Source of the DNA: JALEFZ01 sp964564415
GTDB lineage: Bacteria > Bacteroidota > Bacteroidia > J057
NCBI GenBank assembly: GCA_964564415.1
Contig: CAZMAV010000002.1
Span: 62,001-126,000 of the forward strand
Direction: 5' to 3'
DNA length: 64,000 nt
In this document: piece after piece, positions 18,077 through 26,173 of the stretch
Numbering within the stretch: the stretch's first letter is position 1
Layout of the letters: every line of letters starts with the position of its first letter
Notes under the pieces: generated by a model
Databases searched by the model: none
What the model was told of the DNA's origin: nothing
Seen by the model: the letters and a program-made list of their open reading frames with translations, nothing else
Translations under genes and position numbers: made by a program

Positions 18077-19138
18077 TTATCCGTGAGAAAAATGTGCCCA
18101 GCCTTGAGCATGGAGGTCTACGGCTTGTCCTGATTCCAGAATGATCTGCATGATGTTTTCATCCTCTGATATATTGCCGATAATATGAATCCCCTCGATG
18201 CCTTTGATTTTCTGAAAATCTTCCAAAGGCAGGGTGAATAGAAGTTCGTAATCTTCTCCACCGTTAAGGGCAAAGGTTGTATTTCCAATTTCGAACTCTT
18301 CTGCGACTTTATTGGTCTGCCAATCGATGGGAATCTTGTTGGAATAAATGGTGCAGCCCTTTTTGCTTTGGGTGCAGATGTGAAATAATTCACTAGCCAA
18401 TCCGTCGCTGATGTCAATCATGGAAGTAGGCCGAACCCCGATTTCTTTGAGTCTTTGGATGAAGTCAATTCGAGCCTCAGGCTTTAGTTGCCTTCCGACT
18501 ACATAATCATAATCTGTCAGGTCAGGCTGAATGTCGGGTGATTTGAGAAAAACTGTTTTTTCTCTGTCTAATACCAAAAATCCTGCATAGGCAGCTCCCA
18601 GGTCTCCGCTCACGCAAATCAGGTCTTTGGGCTTCGCTTGATTTCTATAAACTACATCTGATTTTTTGGCTTGACCTACAGCGGTAATAGAAAGGGTCAG
18701 CCCTTGATTGGTGCTGGAGGTATCCCCACCCAACAAGTCTACCTTGTACTTTTCGCAGGCAAGTTGAATTCCGGCGTATAGTTCATCGAGGGCCTCGATC
18801 GAAAATCTGGAACTCATGGCAATGGAAACCGTGATTCCAATCGGTTCTGCATTCATGGCTACGATGTCGGAAAGGTTGACTACCACAGCTTTGTATCCCA
18901 GATGGCGAAGAGGCACATAGCTCAAGTCAAAGTGAACACCCTCGATCAACATATCGGTGGACAGAAGTTGAACCATTCCCTCCGAAGTCTCGATGACTGC
19001 GGCATCATCTCCCCCGGCTTTGATGGTTTGCTCCCGGACAATAGGAAATTTTTCGGTCAGGTGCCGGATCAACCCGAATTCTCCCAATGAGGAAATTGAA
19101 GTGTACGCGGATTTATGCTCTTCTGGTAACTGTTTCAT
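18077..19138 (-). CDS. thiL: thiamine-phosphate kinase
   Basis: 353 aa. It begins with the ThiL landmark 'LGEFGLIRHL', then 'GGDDAAVI', 'TDMLIEGVHFDL', 'LGYKAVVVNLSDIVAMNAEP' and 'DLLGGDTSST', the order seen in ThiL/AIR-synthase-like ATP-binding enzymes. 'SMIDISDGLASELFHI' and the GGEDYELLFT C-terminal motif complete the signature. It phosphorylates thiamine monophosphate to thiamine pyrophosphate. No other thiamine genes are adjacent. It is the last gene before the gene-free candidate origin region. Confidence 0.95.
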   Translation of the reverse strand: MKQLPEEHKSAYTSISSLGEFGLIRHLTEKFPIVREQTIKAGGDDAAVIETSEGMVQLLSTDMLIEGVHFDLSYVPLRHLGYKAVVVNLSDIVAMNAEPIGITVSIAMSSRFSIEALDELYAGIQLACEKYKVDLLGGDTSSTNQGLTLSITAVGQAKKSDVVYRNQAKPKDLICVSGDLGAAYAGFLVLDREKTVFLKSPDIQPDLTDYDYVVGRQLKPEARIDFIQRLKEIGVRPTSMIDISDGLASELFHICTQSKKGCTIYSNKIPIDWQTNKVAEEFEIGNTTFALNGGEDYELLFTLPLEDFQKIKGIEGIHIIGNISEDENIMQIILESGQAVDLHAQGWAHFSHG

Positions 19139-19296
19139 GTTTGAAAAAGAGAATGAGCCCTAGATCCCCGCAAAATGACCCATTTCCAGGAAACTTCGCA
19201 GGAGAGGCTATTTTGATTCGATGTACTCTTGAAGAAGGATGATAAAAGTAAGAATAATTGTTTGCCCAACATAGGATCTGGCATTCTTACATACCC

Positions 19297-19305
19297 TTAT
19301 CCACA
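19297..19305 (+). promoter_or_regulatory. DnaA box, perfect TTATCCACA
   Basis: Exact match to the E. coli/B. subtilis DnaA-box consensus, near the thiL side of the candidate origin. A two-mismatch copy, TTATCTACT, follows in the same orientation at 19320-19328. Confidence 0.8.
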
Positions 19306-19550
19306 GCTTATTGACAAAGTTATCTACTATTTTGTTTACATGAAAAACAGTGGTTATCAAGCTTATGCCAATTTAATGTTCTCATGAAGATAAGTTTTGA
19401 ACAGGACAGGAATGGGGGAAAAATCCAGATATTTATGGATATCTCTATCAGGTCATGAGGCGGAAAAGAATCATAGGTCAAAACTTGATTCCCAATTCTA
19501 CAATCTGACAGAAGTTTGAATTCTATTCCTGAGTTTCTTCCTACTTACTT

Positions 19551-19605
19551 CTTATATATAATTTAAATAAAAAAATAATAGTAGTAGTAATGGTCCTGTG
19601 GATAG
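19551..19605 (-). other. DnaA-trio basal unwinding element
   Basis: Read on the minus strand from 19605 leftwards: DnaA box CTATCCACA (19605-19597), short GC-rich spacer GGACC, then the trios TTA CTA CTA CTA TTA (19590-19576), then an A/T-only stretch to about 19551. This is the order described for bacterial basal unwinding systems (box, GC-rich, trios, AT-rich duplex-unwinding region), where DnaA bound to the box loads onto the single strand through the trios. The arrangement is nearly the same as in B. subtilis oriC. It marks the likely site of strand opening. Confidence 0.78.
19597..19605 (-). promoter_or_regulatory. DnaA box CTATCCACA next to the trios
   Basis: One mismatch to TTATCCACA on the minus strand, positioned six bases from the trio array, as expected for the box that directs DnaA onto single-stranded DNA. 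Confidence 0.72.
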
Positions 19606-19663
19606 GTAGGATAATTTTTTTAAAAAATACTTGACTCGATATTTATCCTAGGTCTTATTGGAT

Positions 19664-19672
19664 TTATTCACA
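19664..19672 (+). promoter_or_regulatory. DnaA box TTATTCACA
   Basis: One mismatch from the consensus (position 5), which is accepted by the relaxed TTATNCACA pattern. It faces the trio-adjacent box across 58 bp. Confidence 0.6.
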
Positions 19673-19854
19673 AGTTCCAATATTGGATTGTTTCATATGA
19701 ATATGAAAGGATATTTAGGTAAGTGAAAATTTCCAGGTAAATTTCATCATCGATTAAAGTCCTGAATCTCTGATAGCCGTATCCTTCTAGTTTTAGAAAT
19801 ATATTAATTTAGAATTTTAATAATGACAAGACCTTAGTTGGGACAGTGATTGAC

Positions 19855-19863
19855 TTATCTACA
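19855..19863 (+). promoter_or_regulatory. DnaA box TTATCTACA
   Basis: One mismatch to the consensus (C to T at position 6), in the right half of the candidate origin. Confidence 0.55.
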
Positions 19864-19994
19864 TGTAAACATCCTGGTGGAAAAATATGAGAGGGTAGAA
19901 AGAAGAATAAGATATCCGTGGAAAAACCTGTGATTAAATTGATGGTTTATCCCCTTGCATATGTATAACTTTTACTTTTCCACCAAAATAGCAT

Positions 19995-20016
19995 CTATCC
20001 ACATTCATGTGGACAT
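19995..20016. promoter_or_regulatory. head-to-head DnaA box pair in a palindrome
   Basis: CTATCCACA on the plus strand (19995-20003) faces ATGTCCACA on the minus strand (20016-20008). Their cores form the inverted repeat TCCACAT-TC-ATGTGGA (19998-20013). A TTATCCCAA copy follows at 20020. Close, opposed boxes are typical of origin DnaA clusters. Confidence 0.6.
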
Positions 20017-20064
20017 AGGTTATCCCAATGTTAAGTAAGATTTAAACGAAAGATAAAGGATACC

Positions 20065-20073
20065 TGTGGAAAA
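20065..20073 (-). promoter_or_regulatory. DnaA box TTTTCCACA
   Basis: One mismatch to TTATCCACA on the minus strand (plus-strand TGTGGAAAA), matching the relaxed TTWTNCACA pattern. It is the rightmost good box in the cluster. Confidence 0.55.
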
Positions 20074-20485
20074 GCTAGGTTTGATAATCAGGCTTTTACA
20101 TAATTGTACACATGATTGGGGATAAGTGACCCTGGCCTACAGACCCATGGAGGCATATGTAATGAGTCGAAAAGAGGTTTGGGAGGAAGTATTGTAGGGT
20201 ATTCTCAGGAAAATTTTTCCCTGAAAAACTGCATTCTCTGCAAGGTATTCCTTACTGGAAGAGGATTTTTTCGATACAAGAGGATCTTAGGTCGATTTTT
20301 GACCTTGAAAAGCTAGAATGTAGGCGCTGCAGGAGCAAGAAGACGGATATTCTTATTCCTTTAAGTAGGAATTCATCTCATCCTCAGTCATTTAGATCAG
20401 AGATTGATTGTTTCTCCATTTTTTTCGGTCGAAAAATTAAGGGAGACAAAGGGTATAGGTGGAAAATAATATAATTATTTGAAAA

Positions 20486-21838
20486 TCAATCGGTTATAAA
20501 TAATGACATATATTTGTAAGTTGGGGTGAACTTTCCTTTCCAGAGGATGGTAGCTCCCACAATTTCAGATGGAAGGCCTGCTTCTTCGGGGCTGTTGGAA
20601 TCGTAATCTGCGAGAAGGATGGCCGGGAGGTAAGGAGAGAGTTCCTTAGAAAACCTGCTTGAAGCATCAGCGGGAAATTCACAGGGCAGGTTGGTTACAG
20701 CCATAACAGCGATCCCTTCACCCTCAAAGCCAAACTTTTCATTTCGGGTTTGTGGATCGTAAATGAATACCGGTCTATCAATCCAGGTCTCCTTTGAAAA
20801 CTGGATGGCTCCTTCTGGATCGCAGGTAATATCCCCTATGACTCGAAGCGTTTTATGTTCTTTATGCCATCGGGCCGTATCTTCTCTGCTGAGTAGCCGA
20901 GGAAATTCAGGTGCCCAGATGATGCAGTTCATCATCATCATGGAGTAAGGGAATACCTGGTCAAGGTTAGATTCGAAGTGGTAGGGTTCTTTTAGGTAAA
21001 GATTAATAAGATCAGTACGTACCATTTTTTTTTCATGATAGGGAGAATCCATTTTGAAGCGGTACATCTCGGGAATATCCAAAACGAGTTTGTAGATGTA
21101 TTTGCGATCCCCTTCTTCATAGGTTTCTTGCAGTTCGTGAAGCTTGATCTCTCTCACAGGGAGGATGTCGTAGATTTCCTGTGCCCCACTAGAGGTTTTT
21201 CCGTTTCCCAGAAAGCAGGTTATGACAGGGGGAAGCTCTGTGGGAGTGCCATTTTCTCTGATTTTCATTCCTATTTCATGGAATAAATTTCGAATCTCCT
21301 GTAGGTCTCCCTTTTCTACGGCTTGAGGAATGTTTGAGAATACTGTGTTGTGCCCTTCTCCCTCCAGCCTTTTTCCAAGGGTCCAAAGGCTATCAATCAT
21401 TCCTGCATATCCGGCAAAGTAGGTAAAGGAAGTCAGGATCCTTCCCCCTTCTTTGTGCTGAATGAGTTCGTAGTCGATCAGGCTGGCCTTTTGTTGGACC
21501 AGTTTTTTGAGCATGGGTCTGTTTTTGATCTGGCCCTTATGGGTGTGCGAGAAAAACAGGTAGGTTTTTTGGGAGAGAATATGGTCGATACCTATTTCTT
21601 TTAAACCAAAAATCACCCTGCAATCCTGAAGGTCTTCATCTATGCTAGCTCCGGCATAGGCATATTCTGTATCGAGAAAAGCTCTTTTGGTTTCTCCGTT
21701 TTTGGGATGCTTGGCGGGTTGTACCCAAAACTGAAAGCCTTTCTCGGCCATTTCTTCTACGAGTTCGGGAACGATGGCCACTCTTTTTTCTCCCTTTTTG
21801 TCTGCATCTTCTCTTCGAATCCCTATAAAATTTCGCAT
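20486..21838 (-). CDS. lysine-ketoglutarate reductase/saccharopine dehydrogenase-like protein
   Basis: 450 aa. The N-terminus (IGIRREDADKKGEKRVAIVPE) and 'YLFFSHTHKGQIKNRPML' match the AlaDH/PNT-like N-domain of LKR, the first half of the eukaryotic bifunctional enzyme AASS. Later parts, 'FTYFAGYAGMIDSLW' and 'GNGKTSSGAQEI', also follow LOR/SDH family members. The saccharopine dehydrogenase half of the bifunctional enzyme is absent, so by itself it would make saccharopine from lysine and 2-oxoglutarate, if it has that activity; the substrate is inferred only. No lysine-degradation genes flank it. It is the first gene to the right of the candidate origin, 15 bp upstream of nothing on its own strand except the DUF481 gene that precedes it. 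Confidence 0.75.
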   Translation of the reverse strand: MRNFIGIRREDADKKGEKRVAIVPELVEEMAEKGFQFWVQPAKHPKNGETKRAFLDTEYAYAGASIDEDLQDCRVIFGLKEIGIDHILSQKTYLFFSHTHKGQIKNRPMLKKLVQQKASLIDYELIQHKEGGRILTSFTYFAGYAGMIDSLWTLGKRLEGEGHNTVFSNIPQAVEKGDLQEIRNLFHEIGMKIRENGTPTELPPVITCFLGNGKTSSGAQEIYDILPVREIKLHELQETYEEGDRKYIYKLVLDIPEMYRFKMDSPYHEKKMVRTDLINLYLKEPYHFESNLDQVFPYSMMMMNCIIWAPEFPRLLSREDTARWHKEHKTLRVIGDITCDPEGAIQFSKETWIDRPVFIYDPQTRNEKFGFEGEGIAVMAVTNLPCEFPADASSRFSKELSPYLPAILLADYDSNSPEEAGLPSEIVGATILWKGKFTPTYKYMSLFITD

Positions 21839-21853
21839 GTGAATGGTTTAGAA

Positions 21854-22678
21854 TTAGATCGAGAAGCTCAGGCCCGTAGTGAGGCTATACATGGTATTAG
21901 GTACAGCAGGATCTGGAGGTCTCGAATCATAAATAAGCTGAAAATAGGTTTTAAATGAAATTTTTCTGCTTACATTGACTGTAACAACGGTTTCGGAAGA
22001 TACTCGGAAATCTTGAAAATTCCTGAGATTAGGTTGGTAGTAGGTCACATGATCTATACTAAAAAAGGAAGTAAAGGCATAGGCCGCCGACACATAGGTG
22101 CTCGCCCTGATGTCTCTGTTGATAAGGTCTATCTCGCTGGGTTGTGGGTCATCGGTTTCTACAAACTCTTCCTCATATTCATACATGACAATGGCTCCCA
22201 GAAAAAGGGAGCTTGTGTCGCTTTCTGTGATCTTTATCCGTAATCCAGTGCCGGTCAGTGAGCGGTTTCTGATTAGCTGGATTTCGTCGAACTGCAATTG
22301 GGAAAAGGCTTCGAGGGTAAGCCTGGGTTGAAAGGTATAATTGTACCTTAGGTGGGCGAATCTATTATTGACAAAATTGACATGGACTGAGCCAGAACTG
22401 CGGCTTAAAAAGCGGATTTGATTGCCCCCTGTAAAAAGGAGAAATTTTTGTTTATTTTGATAATACTCTGCCCTCAGCCGAAATCCATAACGGCTGGACT
22501 GACCCGCTTTGTTGCTGGTAAGGCCAAAATTGAAGTCTCCGTCCATGAAAAACTTCTTTTTTGTCTTTTCGGATCTTAGTTTTTCCGTATTGACCACCTG
22601 GCTATGCAGGGAGTGGGAAAACAAAAGAAAGAAGAGAAGGGTTATTTTAATTATGAGGTTTTTGTAAGAATCGATCAT
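21854..22678 (-). CDS. DUF481-type outer membrane beta-barrel protein
   Basis: 274 aa from the ATG at 22676-22678. The frame is open to 22744, but this Met places a clean signal peptide (MIDSYKNLIIKITLLFFLLFSHSLHS) at the N-terminus. After cleavage the protein is a chain of amphipathic strands with aromatic ends ('FRLRAEYYQNKQKFLL', 'LRYNYTFQPRLTLEAFSQLQ', 'GTGLRIKI'), like DUF481/YdiY proteins. It ends in a strand terminating 'LTTGLSFSI', compatible with outer-membrane insertion. Function unknown. The LKR-like gene follows after a 15-bp gap on the same strand, so the two may be co-transcribed. Confidence 0.8.
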   Translation of the reverse strand: MIDSYKNLIIKITLLFFLLFSHSLHSQVVNTEKLRSEKTKKKFFMDGDFNFGLTSNKAGQSSRYGFRLRAEYYQNKQKFLLFTGGNQIRFLSRSSGSVHVNFVNNRFAHLRYNYTFQPRLTLEAFSQLQFDEIQLIRNRSLTGTGLRIKITESDTSSLFLGAIVMYEYEEEFVETDDPQPSEIDLINRDIRASTYVSAAYAFTSFFSIDHVTYYQPNLRNFQDFRVSSETVVTVNVSRKISFKTYFQLIYDSRPPDPAVPNTMYSLTTGLSFSI

Positions 22679-22719
22679 AGAAATTGAGAAAAATTCATAC
22701 TTGCTTTGGATCAAAGCCG

Positions 22720-22727
22720 TATATTTG
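22720..22727 (+). promoter_or_regulatory. possible Bacteroidota -7 element upstream of 22777
   Basis: TATATTTG fits the TAnnTTTG -7 consensus, about 50 bp before the start codon of the small membrane protein gene. No convincing TTTG element lies 19-21 bp upstream, so this is a weak call. Confidence 0.35.
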
Positions 22728-22776
22728 ATTAAGGATTTGTACAAAAGTTCACATTAGATATTAAATCAAAGTAACC

Positions 22777-23163
22777 ATGGATAAAGTAAAGCGATTTCTT
22801 CGCAAATTTTTGGTTTTTGGAAGCCTGATATTGGTACTAGGCTTGGCGGGATACTTCACTTTTGCCCGTTATGCGACTTTCAGTGATGGCAGTCGAACCG
22901 GTAAGATATCAAAGCTCAGCAGAAAAGGCTTGGTCATCAAAACCTGGGAAGGATCCCTTAACGAAGGAGGCCATGAAGGAGGTGCTTCGTCCGACAAGTG
23001 GGGATTTTCTATTTATCCCTGGGATGATGATTTGGTCAATCAAATCAAAGATGCCCAGGCTAAAGGAAACACAGTAAACATTCATTACCACGAGCGGTAC
23101 TTCACTGTGTCTTTTTGGGGAGATACCAAATACTTTATTGATGAGGTAAAGGTGGTCGAGTAA
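22777..23163 (+). CDS. small membrane-anchored protein of unknown function
   Basis: 128 aa with one N-terminal hydrophobic segment (about residues 12-30) after a basic start, so a signal anchor or uncleaved signal. The following part has the pattern 'FSDGSRTGKISKLSRKGLVIKTWEGSL' and ends in a 'VNIHYHERYFTVSFWGDTKYFIDEV' block. It belongs to a small family found across Bacteroidota that databases sometimes mislabel as 6-phosphogluconate dehydrogenase; it has no dehydrogenase features. Divergent from the DUF481 gene and convergent with the next gene. Function unknown. Confidence 0.78.
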   Translation: MDKVKRFLRKFLVFGSLILVLGLAGYFTFARYATFSDGSRTGKISKLSRKGLVIKTWEGSLNEGGHEGGASSDKWGFSIYPWDDDLVNQIKDAQAKGNTVNIHYHERYFTVSFWGDTKYFIDEVKVVE

Positions 23164-23190
23164 TCCTCTTCTTATTTTGTCTCGATAGCA

Positions 23191-23880
23191 TCAATTGATG
23201 CTGTCTGTCCTGCCCAGACTATCTGGGAGTGCTGACATTTCTATTTTTACAAATAATTTTTCCAGGCTTAATCTATCTAAAACTCCCGAGGAATAAATAC
23301 CCTGGTCCGTTTGAAATTTCTTTAGCGCCTCTTGGGTTTCTCTTTTGAAAACACCATCTACAGGCATGAAGTAGCCTTTTTCTACCAAAACTTTTTGGAC
23401 TTCAAATACCAACTGGCTCTGGTCTCCGACTTTTGCGATTACCTTGTTGTCGAGAAGATAGGTCAGTTCTTTGGGTAAGAAGTTCCCCTTTTCTTCCAAA
23501 AGAATAATCTCTTCATTCCCAAATCCTCTTTTTTTCCACTCTGCGCTTTTGATGAGTTTTTGCTTGAGCATTTGGGCTTTGGCAAGGTATTGTTGATAGG
23601 TATCGACATAGGATTGCTCCGTGCTGCTATGGGGCGAAGTAGATTTTACATCTATGCGGTGTTCTTTCCAACAAAAGCGAGCATAGGTGGCAGCTTGTTC
23701 CAGGCTCTGAAAATATTGAAGGACCACATCGGAATTGTGATAATTGGGATCGATGTCTGGACTTGGGGATTCTGTGTAATTCTTAGGAGGATGGAATTTT
23801 CTCCAATTTTGAAATTGGAAAAAGGCGATTAAAGGAAGACATATGATGACGATCAGGTAGAATAAGTTTTTCATCCTCAA
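23191..23880 (-). CDS. membrane-anchored peptidoglycan-binding domain protein
   Basis: 229 aa. A single N-terminal hydrophobic segment (about 5-23) suggests a signal anchor. The C-terminal ~65 residues form a PG_binding_1 domain: 'VFEVQKVLVEKGYF', 'VDGVFKRETQEALKKFQTDQG', 'SGVLDRLSLEKLF'. The middle (~40-140) is helical with no motif. It probably tethers to the cell wall in the periplasm. No lytic domain is present, so a structural or binding role is more likely than hydrolysis. It is an isolated gene between two plus-strand genes. Confidence 0.83.
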   Translation of the reverse strand: MRMKNLFYLIVIICLPLIAFFQFQNWRKFHPPKNYTESPSPDIDPNYHNSDVVLQYFQSLEQAATYARFCWKEHRIDVKSTSPHSSTEQSYVDTYQQYLAKAQMLKQKLIKSAEWKKRGFGNEEIILLEEKGNFLPKELTYLLDNKVIAKVGDQSQLVFEVQKVLVEKGYFMPVDGVFKRETQEALKKFQTDQGIYSSGVLDRLSLEKLFVKIEMSALPDSLGRTDSIN

Positions 23881-24029
23881 CTATTTGAGTAGTTCGGAGA
23901 GCAAGATAAAAAAAGGGAAGAAATTTTTCATTCTGATAGGCAAACTTAAGGAACTGGTATTTAGCTTTTATTCCTTATATATTTATCAAAATGTCCATGT
24001 AAACCATAACTTTCAATCAAGTCATTCGA

Positions 24030-26120
24030 ATGATTAGGAAAAGTACCTTGGCTTGGGCGACTATGCTGAGTTGTTTCGGTGCCATATTCGCTCAAAACCC
24101 TGATAGCACTATGACGGACTCTGTGCTGACGGAAGAACCCGCCCAAAAGAGTCAAATCTTTAATATTCCCATTGATCGATACGGGATTGATTACATCATC
24201 AACGACCGTTTTGGAAAATTTGGAGATCCAATTTCCTCCTTGATTTTCTTTGCTCCCGATTTTGGAGAGGACGTCTTGATAAAGGAAATGGGAGTTGCCC
24301 GGTCTAAGAAGGATTTTTTTAAGAATCCGCCATTTTCATTGACATACACCAAGATCGATACGATAGAGCAAGCTTTTGGGAAAAGGTTCTTTGTGCTTCA
24401 AGGTGAAAAAGGCAGGGTAAAATTGAAATTTCCTTCCAGGACAGAGGTAAAATTGGGGGAGACCATAGACTTTGACGGAAACCTCGTTCGTGTAGAGAAG
24501 AATGGGTATGACAAGGAAAATGACGAATTATCTATCAGCGTAAATGTAGAGGGAGATACGGATCTGCTTGAAGCATTTAGCTTTTCAAATACATCTATTT
24601 CCAAAGACGCTAATGCGGATGAAATCACAACAGTGGTTTTGGAATATGAACGGGAAAAGTTTCTCGATCAGGATGGAAGGGTAGAAGCTGAAGGATTCAT
24701 CTTTGACATAAAGCTCAATGCTTCCTCGACCTACACTTTTGATGGAGGAGAGATATATGCCTTTCAAGTAAATAAGGTTTCTTTTCTGCCTATAGTCGTA
24801 ATCGTCTTATTGTTGGGAGCGACTTTTTTCACCCTGTATTTTGGATTTGTAAATATTCGGAAGTTTAACCTGGCCATCAATGTGGTTCGAGGAGCTTATT
24901 CCGACCCTAATGAAAAAGGAGAGGTTTCCCACTTCCAGGCTTTGACTGCTGCTCTTTCAGGAACGGTAGGTCTGGGAAATATTGCTGGGGTAGCCATTGC
25001 GATTTCCATAGGTGGAGCGGGAGCTACCTTTTGGATGATCATTGCTGGTTTGCTGGGAATGTCATCCAAATTTACGGAATGTACACTGGGAGTAAAATAC
25101 AGGACCATAGACGCCAAAGGTGAAGTTTCGGGGGGGCCCATGTACTACCTGAGTCGTGGCTTGGAAAAGCGAGGCTTGAAGATCTTAGGAAAAATCTTTG
25201 CGGCCTTCTTTGCCATTATGTGTATTGGAGGATCCTTTGGGGGAGGAAATATGTTTCAGGTCAATCAGGCATATAAGCAATTTGACAACATTGGTATTTT
25301 TCACCTTGATGGATGGATTTTTGGGGTGATCATGGCGGGTCTGGTCGCCATTGTCATCATCGGAGGAATCAAGAGCATTGCCAACGTAACGGATAAAATC
25401 GTACCCATCATGGTAGGGGTTTATGTACTGGCAGCTTTGATCATCATCGGGATGAATCTGCCACAGGTGCCTCTGGCCTTCAGTGAGATTTTTTCAGGAG
25501 CCTTTTCACCTACAGCTGTAGCGGGAGGTTTTGTAGGAGTATTGATACAAGGATTTAGGAGAGCTGCATTTTCTAATGAGGCTGGCGTAGGATCTGCATC
25601 GATTGCTCACTCAGCTGTGAAAACCAACAATCCTGCCAGTGAGGGAATCGTAGCCTTGTTGGAGCCATTTATTGATACGGTCGTCGTCTGTACCATGACT
25701 GCTCTGGTCATTATCATTACCGACAATCACCTCGACCCCAATGCTTCGGACGGAGTAGCCCTTACTTCACAGGCTTTTAGTTCTGTTCTACCCTTTTTCG
25801 ATTATATTTTGGCCGTGGCTGTGATTTTGTTTGCCTTCTCTACCATGATTACCTGGTCGTATTATGGACTAAAATCCTGGACCTATCTCTTTGGTGGTAG
25901 CCGTACGGCGGATGTTACTTATAAAGTACTCTTTTGTGGCTTTGTGGTAGTAGGTGCTGCTGCTTCTTTGGGTAAAGTAACAGACTTTTCGGATGCAATG
26001 ATTTTCGCTATGGCTTTTCCCAACGTGATCGGCCTAGTGATATTATCACCTGAGGTGAGAGATGAACTCAGAAAATATGTCGGGAAGATAAAGTCCGGTG
26101 AGATCATCAAGGTAAAGTAA
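24030..26120 (+). CDS. AGCS (Na+:alanine/glycine) symporter with large extracytoplasmic N-domain
   Basis: 696 aa. A signal peptide (residues 1-21) is followed by a ~230-residue beta-rich extracytoplasmic region that normal AGCS proteins lack. The transporter core (~255-690) carries the AGCS landmarks 'ALSGTVGLGNIAGVA', 'GMSSKFTECTLGVKYR', 'SGGPMYYLSRGLEKRG' and 'QGFRRAAFSNEAGVGSA'. Predicted to import alanine, glycine or a related amino acid with sodium. The ectodomain may act as a substrate-binding or regulatory cap, but that is speculation; similar extended AGCS proteins exist in marine Bacteroidota. It is a single gene followed by a strong terminator. Confidence 0.88.
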   Translation: MIRKSTLAWATMLSCFGAIFAQNPDSTMTDSVLTEEPAQKSQIFNIPIDRYGIDYIINDRFGKFGDPISSLIFFAPDFGEDVLIKEMGVARSKKDFFKNPPFSLTYTKIDTIEQAFGKRFFVLQGEKGRVKLKFPSRTEVKLGETIDFDGNLVRVEKNGYDKENDELSISVNVEGDTDLLEAFSFSNTSISKDANADEITTVVLEYEREKFLDQDGRVEAEGFIFDIKLNASSTYTFDGGEIYAFQVNKVSFLPIVVIVLLLGATFFTLYFGFVNIRKFNLAINVVRGAYSDPNEKGEVSHFQALTAALSGTVGLGNIAGVAIAISIGGAGATFWMIIAGLLGMSSKFTECTLGVKYRTIDAKGEVSGGPMYYLSRGLEKRGLKILGKIFAAFFAIMCIGGSFGGGNMFQVNQAYKQFDNIGIFHLDGWIFGVIMAGLVAIVIIGGIKSIANVTDKIVPIMVGVYVLAALIIIGMNLPQVPLAFSEIFSGAFSPTAVAGGFVGVLIQGFRRAAFSNEAGVGSASIAHSAVKTNNPASEGIVALLEPFIDTVVVCTMTALVIIITDNHLDPNASDGVALTSQAFSSVLPFFDYILAVAVILFAFSTMITWSYYGLKSWTYLFGGSRTADVTYKVLFCGFVVVGAAASLGKVTDFSDAMIFAMAFPNVIGLVILSPEVRDELRKYVGKIKSGEIIKVK

Positions 26121-26144
26121 GTCTGATCTATAAAATTAATGAAA

Positions 26145-26173
26145 GGCAGTTCCATCTGGGGACTGCCATTTTT
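26145..26173 (+). terminator. rho-independent terminator of the AGCS symporter gene
   Basis: Six-bp stem GGCAGT (26145-26150) / ACTGCC (26162-26167) with an 11-nt loop, followed by ATTTTTAA. It lies 24 bp after the symporter stop codon. Confidence 0.75.

Larger units (their letters stand above)
19139..20485. other. candidate chromosomal replication origin (oriC)
   Basis: A 1.35-kb interval without any credible gene, clearly richer in A+T than its neighbours. It holds a perfect TTATCCACA box (19297), one-mismatch boxes at 19597, 19664, 19855, 19995 and 20065, and further two-mismatch boxes (19320, 19947, 19976, 20008, 20020). A DnaA-trio unwinding element lies at 19551-19605. All genes from 9701 to 19138 are on the minus strand, pointing away from it, and genes to the right become mostly plus-strand. 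Short hand counts of the + strand also suggest C excess on the left (17461-17520: 9 G, 18 C) and G excess on the right (20581-20640: 24 G, 9 C). dnaA itself is not in the window, which is common in this phylum. Confidence 0.82.

Noticed and set aside
18046..18111. Upstream extension of the exonuclease III frame
   Set aside because: It overlaps thiL and adds residues absent from the Xth family; the ATG at 18045 gives the standard N-terminus.
20116..20316. 66-codon plus-strand frame inside the gene-free origin region
   Set aside because: No homology-like pattern, no promoter or start context, and the sequence overlaps the DnaA-box-rich stretch.
19139..20485. tRNA or small RNA gene in the origin gap
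   Set aside because: No cloverleaf or conserved tRNA T-loop pattern could be found by eye, and the DnaA boxes explain the repeats.
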